This document shows positions 43,901 through 51,960 of a DNA stretch of 64,000 nt, one piece after another. The stretch lies in contig NZ_MOOY01000011.1 of assembly GCF_001931685.1 (NCBI RefSeq), forward strand, positions 62,001-126,000, given 5' to 3'. Source of the DNA: Pararhizobium arenae (lineage in GTDB: Bacteria > Pseudomonadota > Alphaproteobacteria > Rhizobiales > Rhizobiaceae). Position 1 is the stretch's first letter. Every line of letters starts with the position of its first letter. Made by a program: the position numbers and the translations under genes. The notes under the pieces are model-generated. The model saw only the letters and a program-made list of their open reading frames with translations. It ran no database searches and had not been told where the DNA came from.

Positions 43901-44728
43901 GTGACAGCGATCGCGTTATTCGGAGCGGGCGGGAAGATGGGCTGCCGTCTCTCCGCAAACCTGAAGGGATCGGCATTCGAGGTACGCCACGTCGAGCCGA
44001 GCGAAACGGGCCGAGCTCGCTTGAGCGGCGAACTCGGCATCCAGGCTGTAGAGGCCGACGTCGCTCTCGAGGGCGCGGATGTGGTCATCCTGGCCGTGCC
44101 CGACACTGCCATCCAGAAGGTGGCTGCATCGATCGAAGCTAAGCTGAAGGCGGGCACCATCGTTGTGGTGCTTGATGCGGCCGCTCCGGCGGCGGGTCAT
44201 CTCCCGCACCGTCCCGACCTGACGTACTTCGTGACCCATCCATGCCATCCGCCGATTTTCAACGACGAAACCGAACTGGACGCGAAACGTGACTTTTTCG
44301 GAGGCGTCGCCGCGAAGCAGCATATCGTTTCAGCGCTGATGCAGGGGCCGGAAGAGCATTGGGCGGTTGGCGAGGAAATCGCCCGGGTAATCTGGGCACC
44401 TGTGATGCGCTCCCACCGGGTAACTGTCGAGCAGATCGCGTTACTGGAGCCGGGGCTGTCAGAGACGGTGTGCGCTTCTTTGCTGTTCGTGATGCGGCAG
44501 GCGATGGACGAATGCGTCCGCCGCGGCGTGCCAAGGGAAGCGGCACGCGACTTCCTTCTCGGTCATATGAACGTGCTCGGTGCGGTGATCTTCGAAGAGA
44601 CGCCGGGCGTGTTTTCGGATGCGTGTAACAAGGCCATCGAATTCGGCATCCCGGCGCTGATGCGGGACGACTGGAAAAAGGTCTTTGAACCCGAGGAGAT
44701 CGCGGAAAGCATCCGGCGGATTACATGA
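43901..44728 (+). CDS. apnO: D-apionate oxidoisomerase (ApnO-like)
   Basis: 275 residues from a GTG start preceded by GGGGAGGAG. Rossmann motif IALFGAGGKMGCRLSANLKG, then AVPDTAIQKV, FVTHPCHPPIFNDET, MRSHRVTVEQIALLEPGLSE and a 6-phosphogluconate-dehydrogenase-like C-terminal domain. These are the hallmarks I know for ApnO, the NAD-dependent enzyme that converts D-apionate to 3-oxo-isoapionate by oxidation with hydroxymethyl migration. It heads an operon with a BKACE enzyme, a TRAP transporter and a NanR-like regulator. Identification is by recalled motif similarity, supported by the kinase and RuBisCO-like genes at 59-62.6 kb. Confidence 0.82.
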   Translation: MTAIALFGAGGKMGCRLSANLKGSAFEVRHVEPSETGRARLSGELGIQAVEADVALEGADVVILAVPDTAIQKVAASIEAKLKAGTIVVVLDAAAPAAGHLPHRPDLTYFVTHPCHPPIFNDETELDAKRDFFGGVAAKQHIVSALMQGPEEHWAVGEEIARVIWAPVMRSHRVTVEQIALLEPGLSETVCASLLFVMRQAMDECVRRGVPREAARDFLLGHMNVLGAVIFEETPGVFSDACNKAIEFGIPALMRDDWKKVFEPEEIAESIRRIT

Positions 44729-44762
44729 GCCCTACGCCATAATACCCTGGAGGTATCGCATC

Positions 44763-45632
44763 ATGCGACCCACGATCATAGAGGCGGCGGTCAACGGGCC
44801 TTGGACCCGATCAAGACAACCGGGAATACCCTTATCTGTAGACGAGATCATATCGGAGGCGATTTCCTGCGCTCATGCCGGGGCGTCGGTCATTCACTTC
44901 CACGCCTACGATGACGAAACGGGAGAGCAAACCACCGACCTGTCGGTGATAGAAGCGGTCATCGACGGGATCCGCGATCAGGTGGATGTCGTCATATATC
45001 CGGCCATTCGGTACATGAGCAACGCCGACGCCATACGACCCGAGTCGGGGAAGCTTCGCTACGACCATTTCGACGCGCTGGGACGTAGCGGCAAGATAGA
45101 CTGGCTGATCGTCGATCCCGGCTCGACAAATCTCGTCCGCACGACGGACCGAGAGCTGGAGGACGCTGTCGTTGACATCAACAGTCCCCGGGCCATACAG
45201 CACGGACTGCGCGTGGCGGCGACGCACGGCCTGAACCCGACAATGGCAATCTATGACCCGGGCTACCTGCGCCTCGCTCATATCCTGGCCGGGCGCGAGC
45301 CGCGCCTTCCGAAACCTGTCTACAGGTTCATGTTTTCAGAGCAGCTAACCTTCGGCTTCCCGCCGCGAGAATATGCTCTCGATGCGTATATGCGCCTCTA
45401 CGCCGAAATCGGGGTGTCGTCGCCCTGGATGGTGGCGGGATTGGGCACGAACGTCCTTCCCCTCGTCCCGAAAGTCGTGGAACTCGGAGGACACGTCCGC
45501 GCGGGTCTCGAGGATTTCGAACTCGGCACTCCGATGACGAACCTCGCCCTTGTCACCGCAACCGCCAGGGCGATCGAGGACGCGGGCGGGTCCATCGCCA
45601 CGACCGCGCAGACGCGCGAACTAATCACCTGA
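44763..45632 (+). CDS. BKACE family protein (DUF849, beta-keto acid cleavage enzyme)
   Basis: 289 residues from MRPTIIEAAVNGPWTRSRQP with GGAGG upstream. The zinc ligands of BKACE enzymes are present: HFHAY (two histidines near residue 50) and GLED with glutamate in GGHVRAGLEDFEL. The family condenses a beta-keto acid with acetyl-CoA to give acetoacetate and a new acyl-CoA. ApnO's product, 3-oxo-isoapionate, is itself a beta-keto acid, and this gene lies 34 bases after apnO, so a side or alternative branch is conceivable. Confidence 0.9.
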   Translation: MRPTIIEAAVNGPWTRSRQPGIPLSVDEIISEAISCAHAGASVIHFHAYDDETGEQTTDLSVIEAVIDGIRDQVDVVIYPAIRYMSNADAIRPESGKLRYDHFDALGRSGKIDWLIVDPGSTNLVRTTDRELEDAVVDINSPRAIQHGLRVAATHGLNPTMAIYDPGYLRLAHILAGREPRLPKPVYRFMFSEQLTFGFPPREYALDAYMRLYAEIGVSSPWMVAGLGTNVLPLVPKVVELGGHVRAGLEDFELGTPMTNLALVTATARAIEDAGGSIATTAQTRELIT

Positions 45633-45666
45633 CCGATCGTAACGCCAACTTTCTCGGGAGGAGAAA

Positions 45667-46683
45667 ATGAAGGCATCTCATATCGTTTCCACGGCCGCTC
45701 TTGCAGTCGCCGCCGCAATCGCGAGCAACGCCCATTCGCAGGAGTACAACGAGCACAGCCTCAAGCTGAGCTACGTCGTTCCGAAGAGCCATTCCTACGG
45801 CGCTGGCGTCGAGTTCATGGAAAAGTGGCTCGACGAGAATTCGGGCGGGAAACTCAAGCTTAGAGGCTACCCGGACGGCCTGCTCGGCGCGGAAGTGCAA
45901 TCCATTTCCGGTGCAAAGGGCAACGTGATTCAGCTGGCGGTCGTGTCGACCGCTGCGGCGGCCACCACCGCCCCGGAGTTCGGCCTGTTCGACATGCCAT
46001 ACCTGTTCCGCACTCACGCGGAGGCAGATGCCATTCTGGACGGCGAGATCGGACAGGGCGTTCTCGCCAGGCTCGAATCAAGCTCCCTTGTCGGGCTTTG
46101 CTATTGGGAGAACGGCTTCCGGCATGTCACCAACAACAAGCATCCCGTTGCCAAGCTCGAGGATTTTCAGGGCCTCAAGATCAGGACGATCGAGAATCCG
46201 GTGTTCATCGACACGTTCAACACGCTCGGCGCGAACGCCGTGCCGATGGCATTCACCGAGGTCTACAGCGCCCTCGAGACGGGTGCCATCGACGGACAGG
46301 AGACGCCGCACAACAGCATCTACACCAGCCGCTTCTTCGAGGTTCAGAAGTTCGGAAGCGAAACCGGGCACATCTACGGCGCGGCGGTGGTCTTGGCGAG
46401 CAAGACGTTCTGGGACCAGTTGAACGACGACGAAAAGGCGCTGATGAAACGAGGCTGCGAGGAAGCCAGGACGTTCGAGCGGAAAAAGAACCGCGATGAC
46501 GATCCAAAGCTCAAGGAACAGCTGTCCTCGGAAGGAATGGAGATCAACGAAGTCGCACCGGAGGAGATTGCCCGCATTCAGGAAGCCCTCAAGCCCGTGT
46601 ACGAGAAGCACGCGGACCGCATCGGCAGGGCGACGGTCGACGGCGCGCTGAAGGCGCTCGAGGATCTGAGGAAGGCCAACTGA
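45667..46683 (+). CDS. TRAP transporter substrate-binding protein (DctP)
   Basis: 338 residues, signal peptide cleaved near SHS-QEY, GGGAGGAG before the ATG. The DctP core features are GVEFMEKWLDENSGGKLKLR, FDMPYLFRTHAEADAILDG, the ligand-binding arginine region LKIRTIENPVF and TGAIDGQETPHNSIYTSRF. The DctP pattern with IRT and N-x-P is typical for sugar-acid and hydroxy-acid ligands, so D-apionate or a uronate are sensible candidates given apnO upstream. Confidence 0.95.
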   Translation: MKASHIVSTAALAVAAAIASNAHSQEYNEHSLKLSYVVPKSHSYGAGVEFMEKWLDENSGGKLKLRGYPDGLLGAEVQSISGAKGNVIQLAVVSTAAAATTAPEFGLFDMPYLFRTHAEADAILDGEIGQGVLARLESSSLVGLCYWENGFRHVTNNKHPVAKLEDFQGLKIRTIENPVFIDTFNTLGANAVPMAFTEVYSALETGAIDGQETPHNSIYTSRFFEVQKFGSETGHIYGAAVVLASKTFWDQLNDDEKALMKRGCEEARTFERKKNRDDDPKLKEQLSSEGMEINEVAPEEIARIQEALKPVYEKHADRIGRATVDGALKALEDLRKAN

Positions 46684-46689
46684 GCCTTT

Positions 46690-46718
46690 GACGGGCGCGG
46701 TGTGACGCCGCGTCCGTC
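46690..46718 (+). repeat. Stem-loop between dctP and dctQ
   Basis: GACGGGCGCGG pairs with CCGCGTCCGTC (11 pairs with one G-U, seven-base loop), six bases past the receptor stop and before the dctQ ribosome-binding site. It is equivalent in position to the hairpins after the other binding-protein genes. Confidence 0.62.
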
Positions 46719-46737
46719 CATCCTGGGAGGACAAGAG

Positions 46738-47244
46738 ATGCAGAAGCCTACTAGCCTGATAATGTGGACGATCCGCATTGCGATCGCCTTTCTCTTGATG
46801 GGAATGGTCGCGCTCACATTCACCAACGTGGTGCTCAGATACGCCCTCAACAGCGGCCTGTCTTACTCGGAAGAACTGTCGAGATGGTTCTATATCTGGC
46901 TGGTTTTCGCGGGCTCCATACTCGCCCTCTACGAGCGGGGCCACATCGCCATGGAAGGGCTGTTGCACGCGCTGCCGCGCTCGCTTCAATCGGTGTGCAA
47001 TATAACGAGCGCCCTGATCATGATCGGAATTTCGTGGTTGATCCTCAAGGGTAGCGCCGAGCAGAGCTGGTTGAACCTCGGAGCCACAGCGCCAGCGACG
47101 GGGCTCCCCATGCTCTTCTACTACCTCCCGGGCGTGATCTTCGGGGCGGCGTCGATCGCCATACTCGTCTTTCAGATAATCGAGGTCACCCGCCACGGCG
47201 GGCCCGGCCCGGACGCCAGCCAGTCCGGCTATCTCGCGGAGTGA
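46738..47244 (+). CDS. TRAP transporter small permease (DctQ)
   Basis: 168 residues from MQKPTSLIMWTIRIAIAFLL, with GGGAGG upstream. Four membrane segments; the hallmark region NVVLRYALNSGLSYSEELSR and GHIAMEGLLHALPRS. Confidence 0.94.
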   Translation: MQKPTSLIMWTIRIAIAFLLMGMVALTFTNVVLRYALNSGLSYSEELSRWFYIWLVFAGSILALYERGHIAMEGLLHALPRSLQSVCNITSALIMIGISWLILKGSAEQSWLNLGATAPATGLPMLFYYLPGVIFGAASIAILVFQIIEVTRHGGPGPDASQSGYLAE

Positions 47245-47250
47245 AACGAC

Positions 47251-48528
47251 ATGATCATTCTGGTCTTTCTCGGGTCGCTGCTGGCGGCCATGGCGATAGG
47301 CATGCCCATCGCTTACGCATTGCTCGTCTCGGCAGTCGCCATGATGTTGCAACTGGGACTGTTCGACTCCCAGATCATAGCGCAGAACCTTATCGGCGGG
47401 GTCGACAGCTTTCCGCTGATGGCCGTCCCTTTCTTCATGCTTGCGGGAGAGGTGATGAACCGGGGCGGCCTGTCCCGCCGCATCATTGACCTTGCACTGT
47501 CGATCGTCGGTCACAAGTCGGGCGGGCTCGGTTACGTCGTGATCATCTCCGCCACGCTGTTGTCCGCGATCTCGGGTTCCGCCATCGCCGACGCCGCGGC
47601 CCTGGCCGCTCTGCTGGTTCCCGCGATGGTCGCCGCCGGACACCAGCCCGCGCGCGCCGCGGGGCTGGTTGCCTCATCCAGTATCATCGCGCCCGTGATA
47701 CCGCCCAGCATCGGTCTTGTGCTGTTCGGCGTCACCGCGAACGTCTCCATAACGGGTCTCTTTCTGGGCGGCATCGTTCCGGGCGTCGTGATGGCGATGG
47801 GCCTTGCCGTCACCTGGTACTATCTCGCAAGCAAGGAGAAGGTCGTCCTTCCGGAGCGCGCGTCCGGAAGGACGATTCTCATAAACGCCCGTCGTGCGGG
47901 TTGGGCACTCCTGATGCCCGTCATAATCATCGTCGGCTTGAAACTCGGAGTGTTCACTCCCACGGAAGCCGCAGTAGTCGCGGCGGTCTATAGCATCTTC
48001 GTCTCCGTAGTAATCTACAGGGAGCTGACCTTGTCCGCGTTGCTGGACGTTTTCGTTGCAGCGGCAAAGAGCACTGCGATGGTGATGTTCCTAGTAGGTG
48101 CCGCCGTCGTTACGTCTTGGCTGATTGTTATCGCCGATCTCCCGGTCATGCTCGGCGACATGCTGGAGCCTCTTGTCGGGTCACCGCAATTCCTCATGTT
48201 CGTGATCGTCGTCATCGTGCTTCTCGTCGGAACCGCCATGGACATGACCCCGACCATCCTCATCCTGACGCCCGTCCTCATGCCGATCGTCAGGGAAGCG
48301 GGTATCGATCCGATCTATTTCGGTATCATCTTCATCATCACCAATTCCATCGGTCTGATTACCCCGCCCGTCGGGACTGTCCTGAATGCCGTAACCGGTG
48401 TGACCAAAATCAAGATGGAAGACGTCATAAGAGGCGCGAACCCGTTCCTCCTTGCCCACACTGCGGTTCTGTTGCTTTTGCTCCTTGTGCCGCAAATCGT
48501 TACGCTTCCGGTGTCCTGGATGCAATGA
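47251..48528 (+). CDS. TRAP transporter large permease (DctM)
   Basis: 425 residues, about 12 membrane segments. Landmarks: FMLAGEVMNRGGLSRRIIDL, SGSAIADAAALAALLVPAMV, IIAPVIPPSIGLVLFGVTAN and the C-terminal ITPPVGTVLNAVTGVTKIKM. Starts six bases after dctQ. Confidence 0.96.
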   Translation: MIILVFLGSLLAAMAIGMPIAYALLVSAVAMMLQLGLFDSQIIAQNLIGGVDSFPLMAVPFFMLAGEVMNRGGLSRRIIDLALSIVGHKSGGLGYVVIISATLLSAISGSAIADAAALAALLVPAMVAAGHQPARAAGLVASSSIIAPVIPPSIGLVLFGVTANVSITGLFLGGIVPGVVMAMGLAVTWYYLASKEKVVLPERASGRTILINARRAGWALLMPVIIIVGLKLGVFTPTEAAVVAAVYSIFVSVVIYRELTLSALLDVFVAAAKSTAMVMFLVGAAVVTSWLIVIADLPVMLGDMLEPLVGSPQFLMFVIVVIVLLVGTAMDMTPTILILTPVLMPIVREAGIDPIYFGIIFIITNSIGLITPPVGTVLNAVTGVTKIKMEDVIRGANPFLLAHTAVLLLLLLVPQIVTLPVSWMQ

Positions 48529-48587
48529 CGTCGCCATCGCGCCGGCTGGACCAGCCGGCGCGTTCGCCTCCGTAGAAAGGGTCGAAA

Positions 48588-49346
48588 ATGGGTCGCGAAA
48601 TTTCAGCGGGAGCACTCCTTGGCCTAGCGCCGATAGCGAGGAGGAAACTGTCCGACGAGGTGTTCGAGAAACTGATGGGGCTGATCGAGACCGGGCAGTT
48701 GAAGCCCGGTGATCGGGTGCCTTCGGAGCGCACGATAATGGAAACCCTTCGAGTGGGGCGGCCCGCCGTAAGAGAGGCGATGCAGGCGCTCGCCACGAAG
48801 GGACTGATCGAGATAGCGCATGGGGAACGCTCGCGTGTTGCGAGACTGAGCGCCAAGTCCGTGATCAGGCAGGTCGACATCGCCGCGAAAATGCTGCTGT
48901 CGGGATCCCCGGCGTCGCTGGAAGAGTTGAAGTCGACACGCCTCCTGTTCGAACGTGGAGTGATACGGGAAGCGACCTCTAAGGCGACGCCCGCCGATTT
49001 CGCCGAACTGCGGGATGCGATCCGCAAGCAGAGGCAGGCACTCGGAAGTCCAGCCACCTTCGTGGCGGCGGATATGGCCTTCCATACACGTATCGCCAGG
49101 ATAACCGGGAACTCGATATTCGGGGCGGTCAGCGAGGCCATGCTGGACTGGTTGATGCAATTCCACACCGAACTTCTCCACTGGTCAGAAAATGAAGAGG
49201 TGACCCTCTCGGAGCACGAAGACATCGTGCGCTCGATGGAGACCGGGGACGCCGACGCAGCCGAGGCAACGCTCGTCCGACATCTGGAACGGTCTAGGCG
49301 ACTTTACGCATTCAGGGAGTGCCGGTTCTCACACCGTGGCATTTGA
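48588..49346 (+). CDS. GntR family regulator, NanR-like FCD subfamily
   Basis: 252 residues. Winged helix: GDRVPSERTIMETLRVGRPAVREAMQALATKG, quoted in part, followed by the NanR-like IEIAHGERSRVARLSAKSVI. The FCD effector domain has the metal-type pattern ADMAFHTRIARITGNSIF and the trailing HLERSRRLYAF. E. coli NanR binds tandem GGTATA repeats; the operators of this region (H, I, J, M) are tandem GTATnAn units, so this protein is my first choice for the regulator of the second regulon. Last gene of the apnO operon, 59 bases after dctM. Confidence 0.92.
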   Translation: MGREISAGALLGLAPIARRKLSDEVFEKLMGLIETGQLKPGDRVPSERTIMETLRVGRPAVREAMQALATKGLIEIAHGERSRVARLSAKSVIRQVDIAAKMLLSGSPASLEELKSTRLLFERGVIREATSKATPADFAELRDAIRKQRQALGSPATFVAADMAFHTRIARITGNSIFGAVSEAMLDWLMQFHTELLHWSENEEVTLSEHEDIVRSMETGDADAAEATLVRHLERSRRLYAFRECRFSHRGI

Positions 49347-49810
49347 TTAGGCAATCAGACGTAGTCGATGTCGCGAAGCTGAGCCACGAGGGGGTCTTTT
49401 TCAACTCCAGTTGGCGACTTCTGCGACAAGCAGGCCTTCGATCTCGCACTCTTTGAACCACTCGCGCCAGACGGCGACGCGCTCGACTATGTCGCGGTAG
49501 CTTTACTCGATCGCCCCGATTTCCTCCCTGTAACGCCGCTCGTACCACAGTAGACAGAACGCGTCCTGCAGGCTCCGTCCGCAAGACGTCGCCGGGTTTG
49601 CCGACAGCGTGCCGCCAGTCGAATTCCCAGTGATGGAGGCGACTTCTGCCGAAGCGATAAATAGCCGTTCGCAGGGTGCCGACGATAGCTCCGCGACGAA
49701 GCGTGTTTGTACCCATCGTGGCGGTTTTCTGCCCATCGACGCGAAGAATATGGTGACGGGCTGTAACGCCAATGCTACAACATCATACCTCATACCAATG
49801 GAGATTTGTC
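49347..49810 (-). pseudogene. Possible decayed gene remnant between GntR and AKR genes
   Basis: On the minus strand one frame reads WYERRYREEIGAIE, then a stop (49503-49505), then SYRDIVERVAVWREWFKECE and IEGLLVAEVANWS to a second stop near 49405. The codon pattern on both sides looks protein-like, which suggests a gene interrupted by a stop. I cannot name the family. The operator J and ribosome-binding site of the next gene occupy 49781-49810. Confidence 0.3.
49781..49796. promoter_or_regulatory. Operator J, tandem repeat before aldo/keto reductase
   Basis: CATCATACCTCATACC; on the other strand GGTATGAG-GTATGATG, two seven-base repeats. It ends 14 bases before the GTG start of the reductase. 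No clear -35/-10 pair is seen. Confidence 0.65.
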
Positions 49811-50791
49811 GTGGATTATGTCCGTTTAGGAAACAGTGGCCTCAAGGTGTCGAGGCTGGCGCTCGGGTGCATGAGCTTCGGTGAGCCCGACAGGGGAGCG
49901 CACCCCTGGACGCTCGGATATGAGAGTGCCCTTCCCTTGTTCAAGGAAGCGCTTGACGCCGGGATCAACTTTCTCGACACCGCCAACGTCTACTCGGACG
50001 GATCCAGCGAGGAGATAGTCGGACGGCTCGTCCGGGAAAATGTGAAACGGGACGAAGTCGTTATCGCCTCGAAGGTCTATCAGAGAATGGACAAGAGCGC
50101 TAATGGCATGGGCCTTTCGCGCAAGTCGATCATGTCCGAAGTCGACAACAGCCTCCGTCGTCTCGGGACAGATTACATCGACCTGTATCAGACGCACTTC
50201 TGGGACAACGAGACACCGATCGAGGAAACCCTGGAAGCCCTTAACGACGTCGTCCGGGCCGGGAAGGTCCGCTACATCGGCGCTAGCAACATGTACGCCT
50301 GGCAGTTCGCGACGTCCATCCAGATCTCGAAACACCGCAATTGGGCCGCGTTCACATCGATGCAGCTTCACCTCAACTTGATCTATCGCGAGGAACAGCG
50401 CGAGATGCTGCCACTATGCAGGTCGGAAGGCATCGGCGTTATGGTGTTCAGTCCCCTCGCCCGGGGTCTTCTCACAAAAGACAGCAACGAGAAGTCCACG
50501 CGGGCGGAGACCGACCTAGTGACCGGACGCTGGTACGAGAAGACGGCGGCCGCGGATCAGGCTGTTGTCGACGAGGTCCGCGCCATTGCCGAGGAGCGGG
50601 GTCTGCCCCGCGCGCAGATCGCGCTTGCGTGGGTTATGCGTCAAAGCGGCGTGACCTGCCCGATCATCGGCGCGACCAAGTCACAACATCTCCAGGACGC
50701 GATAGCCTCGTTGGACGTCACGTTGTCCGACGAGGAAGTCTCGCGCCTCGAAGCGAATTACATTCCACATGCGGTTGTCGGATTGATGTAG
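49811..50791 (+). CDS. Aldo/keto reductase (YajO/Tas-like subfamily)
   Basis: 326 residues from a GTG with GGAG upstream. Catalytic tetrad: aspartate and tyrosine in NFLDTANVYSDGSSEEIVG, lysine in VVIASKVYQ, histidine in DLYQTHFWD. The C-terminal cofactor helix (PIIGATKSQHLQDAI) indicates NADP binding. It is a different subfamily from the tandem pair at 55.6 kb. It is monocistronic under operator J; probable function is reduction or oxidation of a sugar-derived aldehyde. Confidence 0.92.
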   Translation: MDYVRLGNSGLKVSRLALGCMSFGEPDRGAHPWTLGYESALPLFKEALDAGINFLDTANVYSDGSSEEIVGRLVRENVKRDEVVIASKVYQRMDKSANGMGLSRKSIMSEVDNSLRRLGTDYIDLYQTHFWDNETPIEETLEALNDVVRAGKVRYIGASNMYAWQFATSIQISKHRNWAAFTSMQLHLNLIYREEQREMLPLCRSEGIGVMVFSPLARGLLTKDSNEKSTRAETDLVTGRWYEKTAAADQAVVDEVRAIAEERGLPRAQIALAWVMRQSGVTCPIIGATKSQHLQDAIASLDVTLSDEEVSRLEANYIPHAVVGLM

Positions 50792-50813
50792 GTTTCTCTC
50801 CATCAATCTTAGG

Positions 50814-50844
50814 TCCGCGGGGTCCGAACGGGACCTCCCGCGGA
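50814..50844. terminator. Bidirectional hairpin between converging genes
   Basis: TCCGCGGG (50814-50821) pairs with CCCGCGGA (50837-50844), with a further inner GTCC/GGAC pairing. It lies between the reductase stop and the Sua5 stop. Confidence 0.6.
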
Positions 50845-50877
50845 TCTGGGGTGAACCGCTTACGAGGACCATCTGGT

Positions 50878-51843
50878 TCAGCTCCTGGGAGCTGCCGCGC
50901 GACGAAGGCGATCATTTATGGCCAGGCCGATCCCGGACGCGGGTACGGGAACGATGGCTATTCCGCTGGCACTCAGCCGGTCGGCTTCGTCCAGTATCCT
51001 GTAGAGTGCGGCGGCAAACTCGGCCAAGTCTCCACCGGGACTTAGATTGAAGACGCGCACGCAGGTTTCGGAACCCCTTACGCTTCGCTGGCCGAAAGTC
51101 AGTAGTACCTCGTCGCCTCGGACTTCCGTGGCTTCGAGACGGACCGGTGTCCTCGGCGCGTAGTGCGATGACAGCATACCGGGGGCGATGATGGCAGGGG
51201 AATGCTCCGGGATGGTGACAGCCATTCCGACGGCTGATTCCACCTCCTCAAGCGATACGGCACCGGGTCTGAGGAGTTCGATACTGCCCTCGACAACCCT
51301 CAGTATGGTCGATTCCAGGCCCAAGACAGTTGGACCGCCATCGACGACCACGGGCAGTTCGGAGCCGAAGTAACCGGCGACATGCTGCGCCGTTGTTGCA
51401 CTCACCCTTCCGGAAAGGTTGGCACTGGGTGCGGCGAGCGGCCTTCCGAAAGAATTGATGAGGCGGTTCGAGAAGCCGACGGGCACCCTCACCGCGACGG
51501 TGTCCAGCCCGGCGGTCGTTATCGATGGCAGTCGGTTGACGGGATTTGAATGCAGCACAAGCGTCAGCGGACCGGGCCAAAAGACCGTCGCAAGCTGCTC
51601 GCTCAAAGGGTCGAGACAGGCGTAATCGCCAACCATTTCGATATCGCAGCAGTGACATATGAGCGGATTGAAACTGGGTCGCCTTTTGAGATCGTAAATC
51701 CGCGCAACCGCTTCCGGATTGGTCGCGTCCGCGGCCAGTCCGTAGACCGTCTCGGTCGGTATGCCTATCGCTAACCCCTCGCTGAGCGCTTCCAGTGAAG
51801 CCCTGAGCGCCGCCGCTTCGTCGTTTCGCGTATCCAAAAGCAT
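50878..51843 (-). CDS. sua5: L-threonylcarbamoyladenylate synthase, Sua5/YwlC type
   Basis: 321 residues from MLLDTRNDEAAALRASLEAL with GAGG upstream. YrdC domain features are GIPTETVYGLAADATN, KRRPSFNPLICH, FWPGPLTLVL and APSANLSGRVSATTAQHV. The C-terminal Sua5 domain is present (APGMLSSHYAPRTPVRL). It makes threonylcarbamoyl-AMP for tRNA t6A modification. Its location in a catabolic regulon, divergent from a sugar importer across operator K, is unexpected; it may be a second copy. Confidence 0.93.
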   Translation of the reverse strand: MLLDTRNDEAAALRASLEALSEGLAIGIPTETVYGLAADATNPEAVARIYDLKRRPSFNPLICHCCDIEMVGDYACLDPLSEQLATVFWPGPLTLVLHSNPVNRLPSITTAGLDTVAVRVPVGFSNRLINSFGRPLAAPSANLSGRVSATTAQHVAGYFGSELPVVVDGGPTVLGLESTILRVVEGSIELLRPGAVSLEEVESAVGMAVTIPEHSPAIIAPGMLSSHYAPRTPVRLEATEVRGDEVLLTFGQRSVRGSETCVRVFNLSPGGDLAEFAAALYRILDEADRLSASGIAIVPVPASGIGLAINDRLRRAAAPRS

Positions 51844-51891
51844 CTTCGCAAACCTCGTTTTAAGACCGCGTAATAAGCGCAAAAAAATCGC

Positions 51892-51920
51892 TTGTCAAAA
51901 TAGGTATGACCTCGTACCTT
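51892..51920 (+). promoter_or_regulatory. Promoter with operator K (CUT2 importer, AKR, RuBisCO-like operon)
   Basis: -35 TTGTCA (51892-51897), 17 bases, TACCTT (51915-51920). GGTATGACCTCGTACC (51903-51918) lies in the spacer, one change from perfect symmetry. The -35 sequence and operator position are the same as at operator G. It is also 49 bases upstream of sua5 on the other strand. Confidence 0.75.
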
Positions 51921-51960
51921 CTCGTCCGGCCGATTGAGGAGTTGGCGTTGTGGAGGTCCG

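Noticed and set aside
46078-47643. 521-codon minus-strand frame across the second TRAP operon
   Set aside because: Antisense to well-supported dctP, dctQ and dctM genes; composition rich in H, R, Q and D as expected for a GC-rich shadow frame; no motif.
48588-49346. A sialic-acid regulon controlled by the NanR-like protein
   Set aside because: No N-acetylneuraminate lyase, epimerase or ManNAc kinase in the window; the nearby enzymes belong to apionate-type catabolism.
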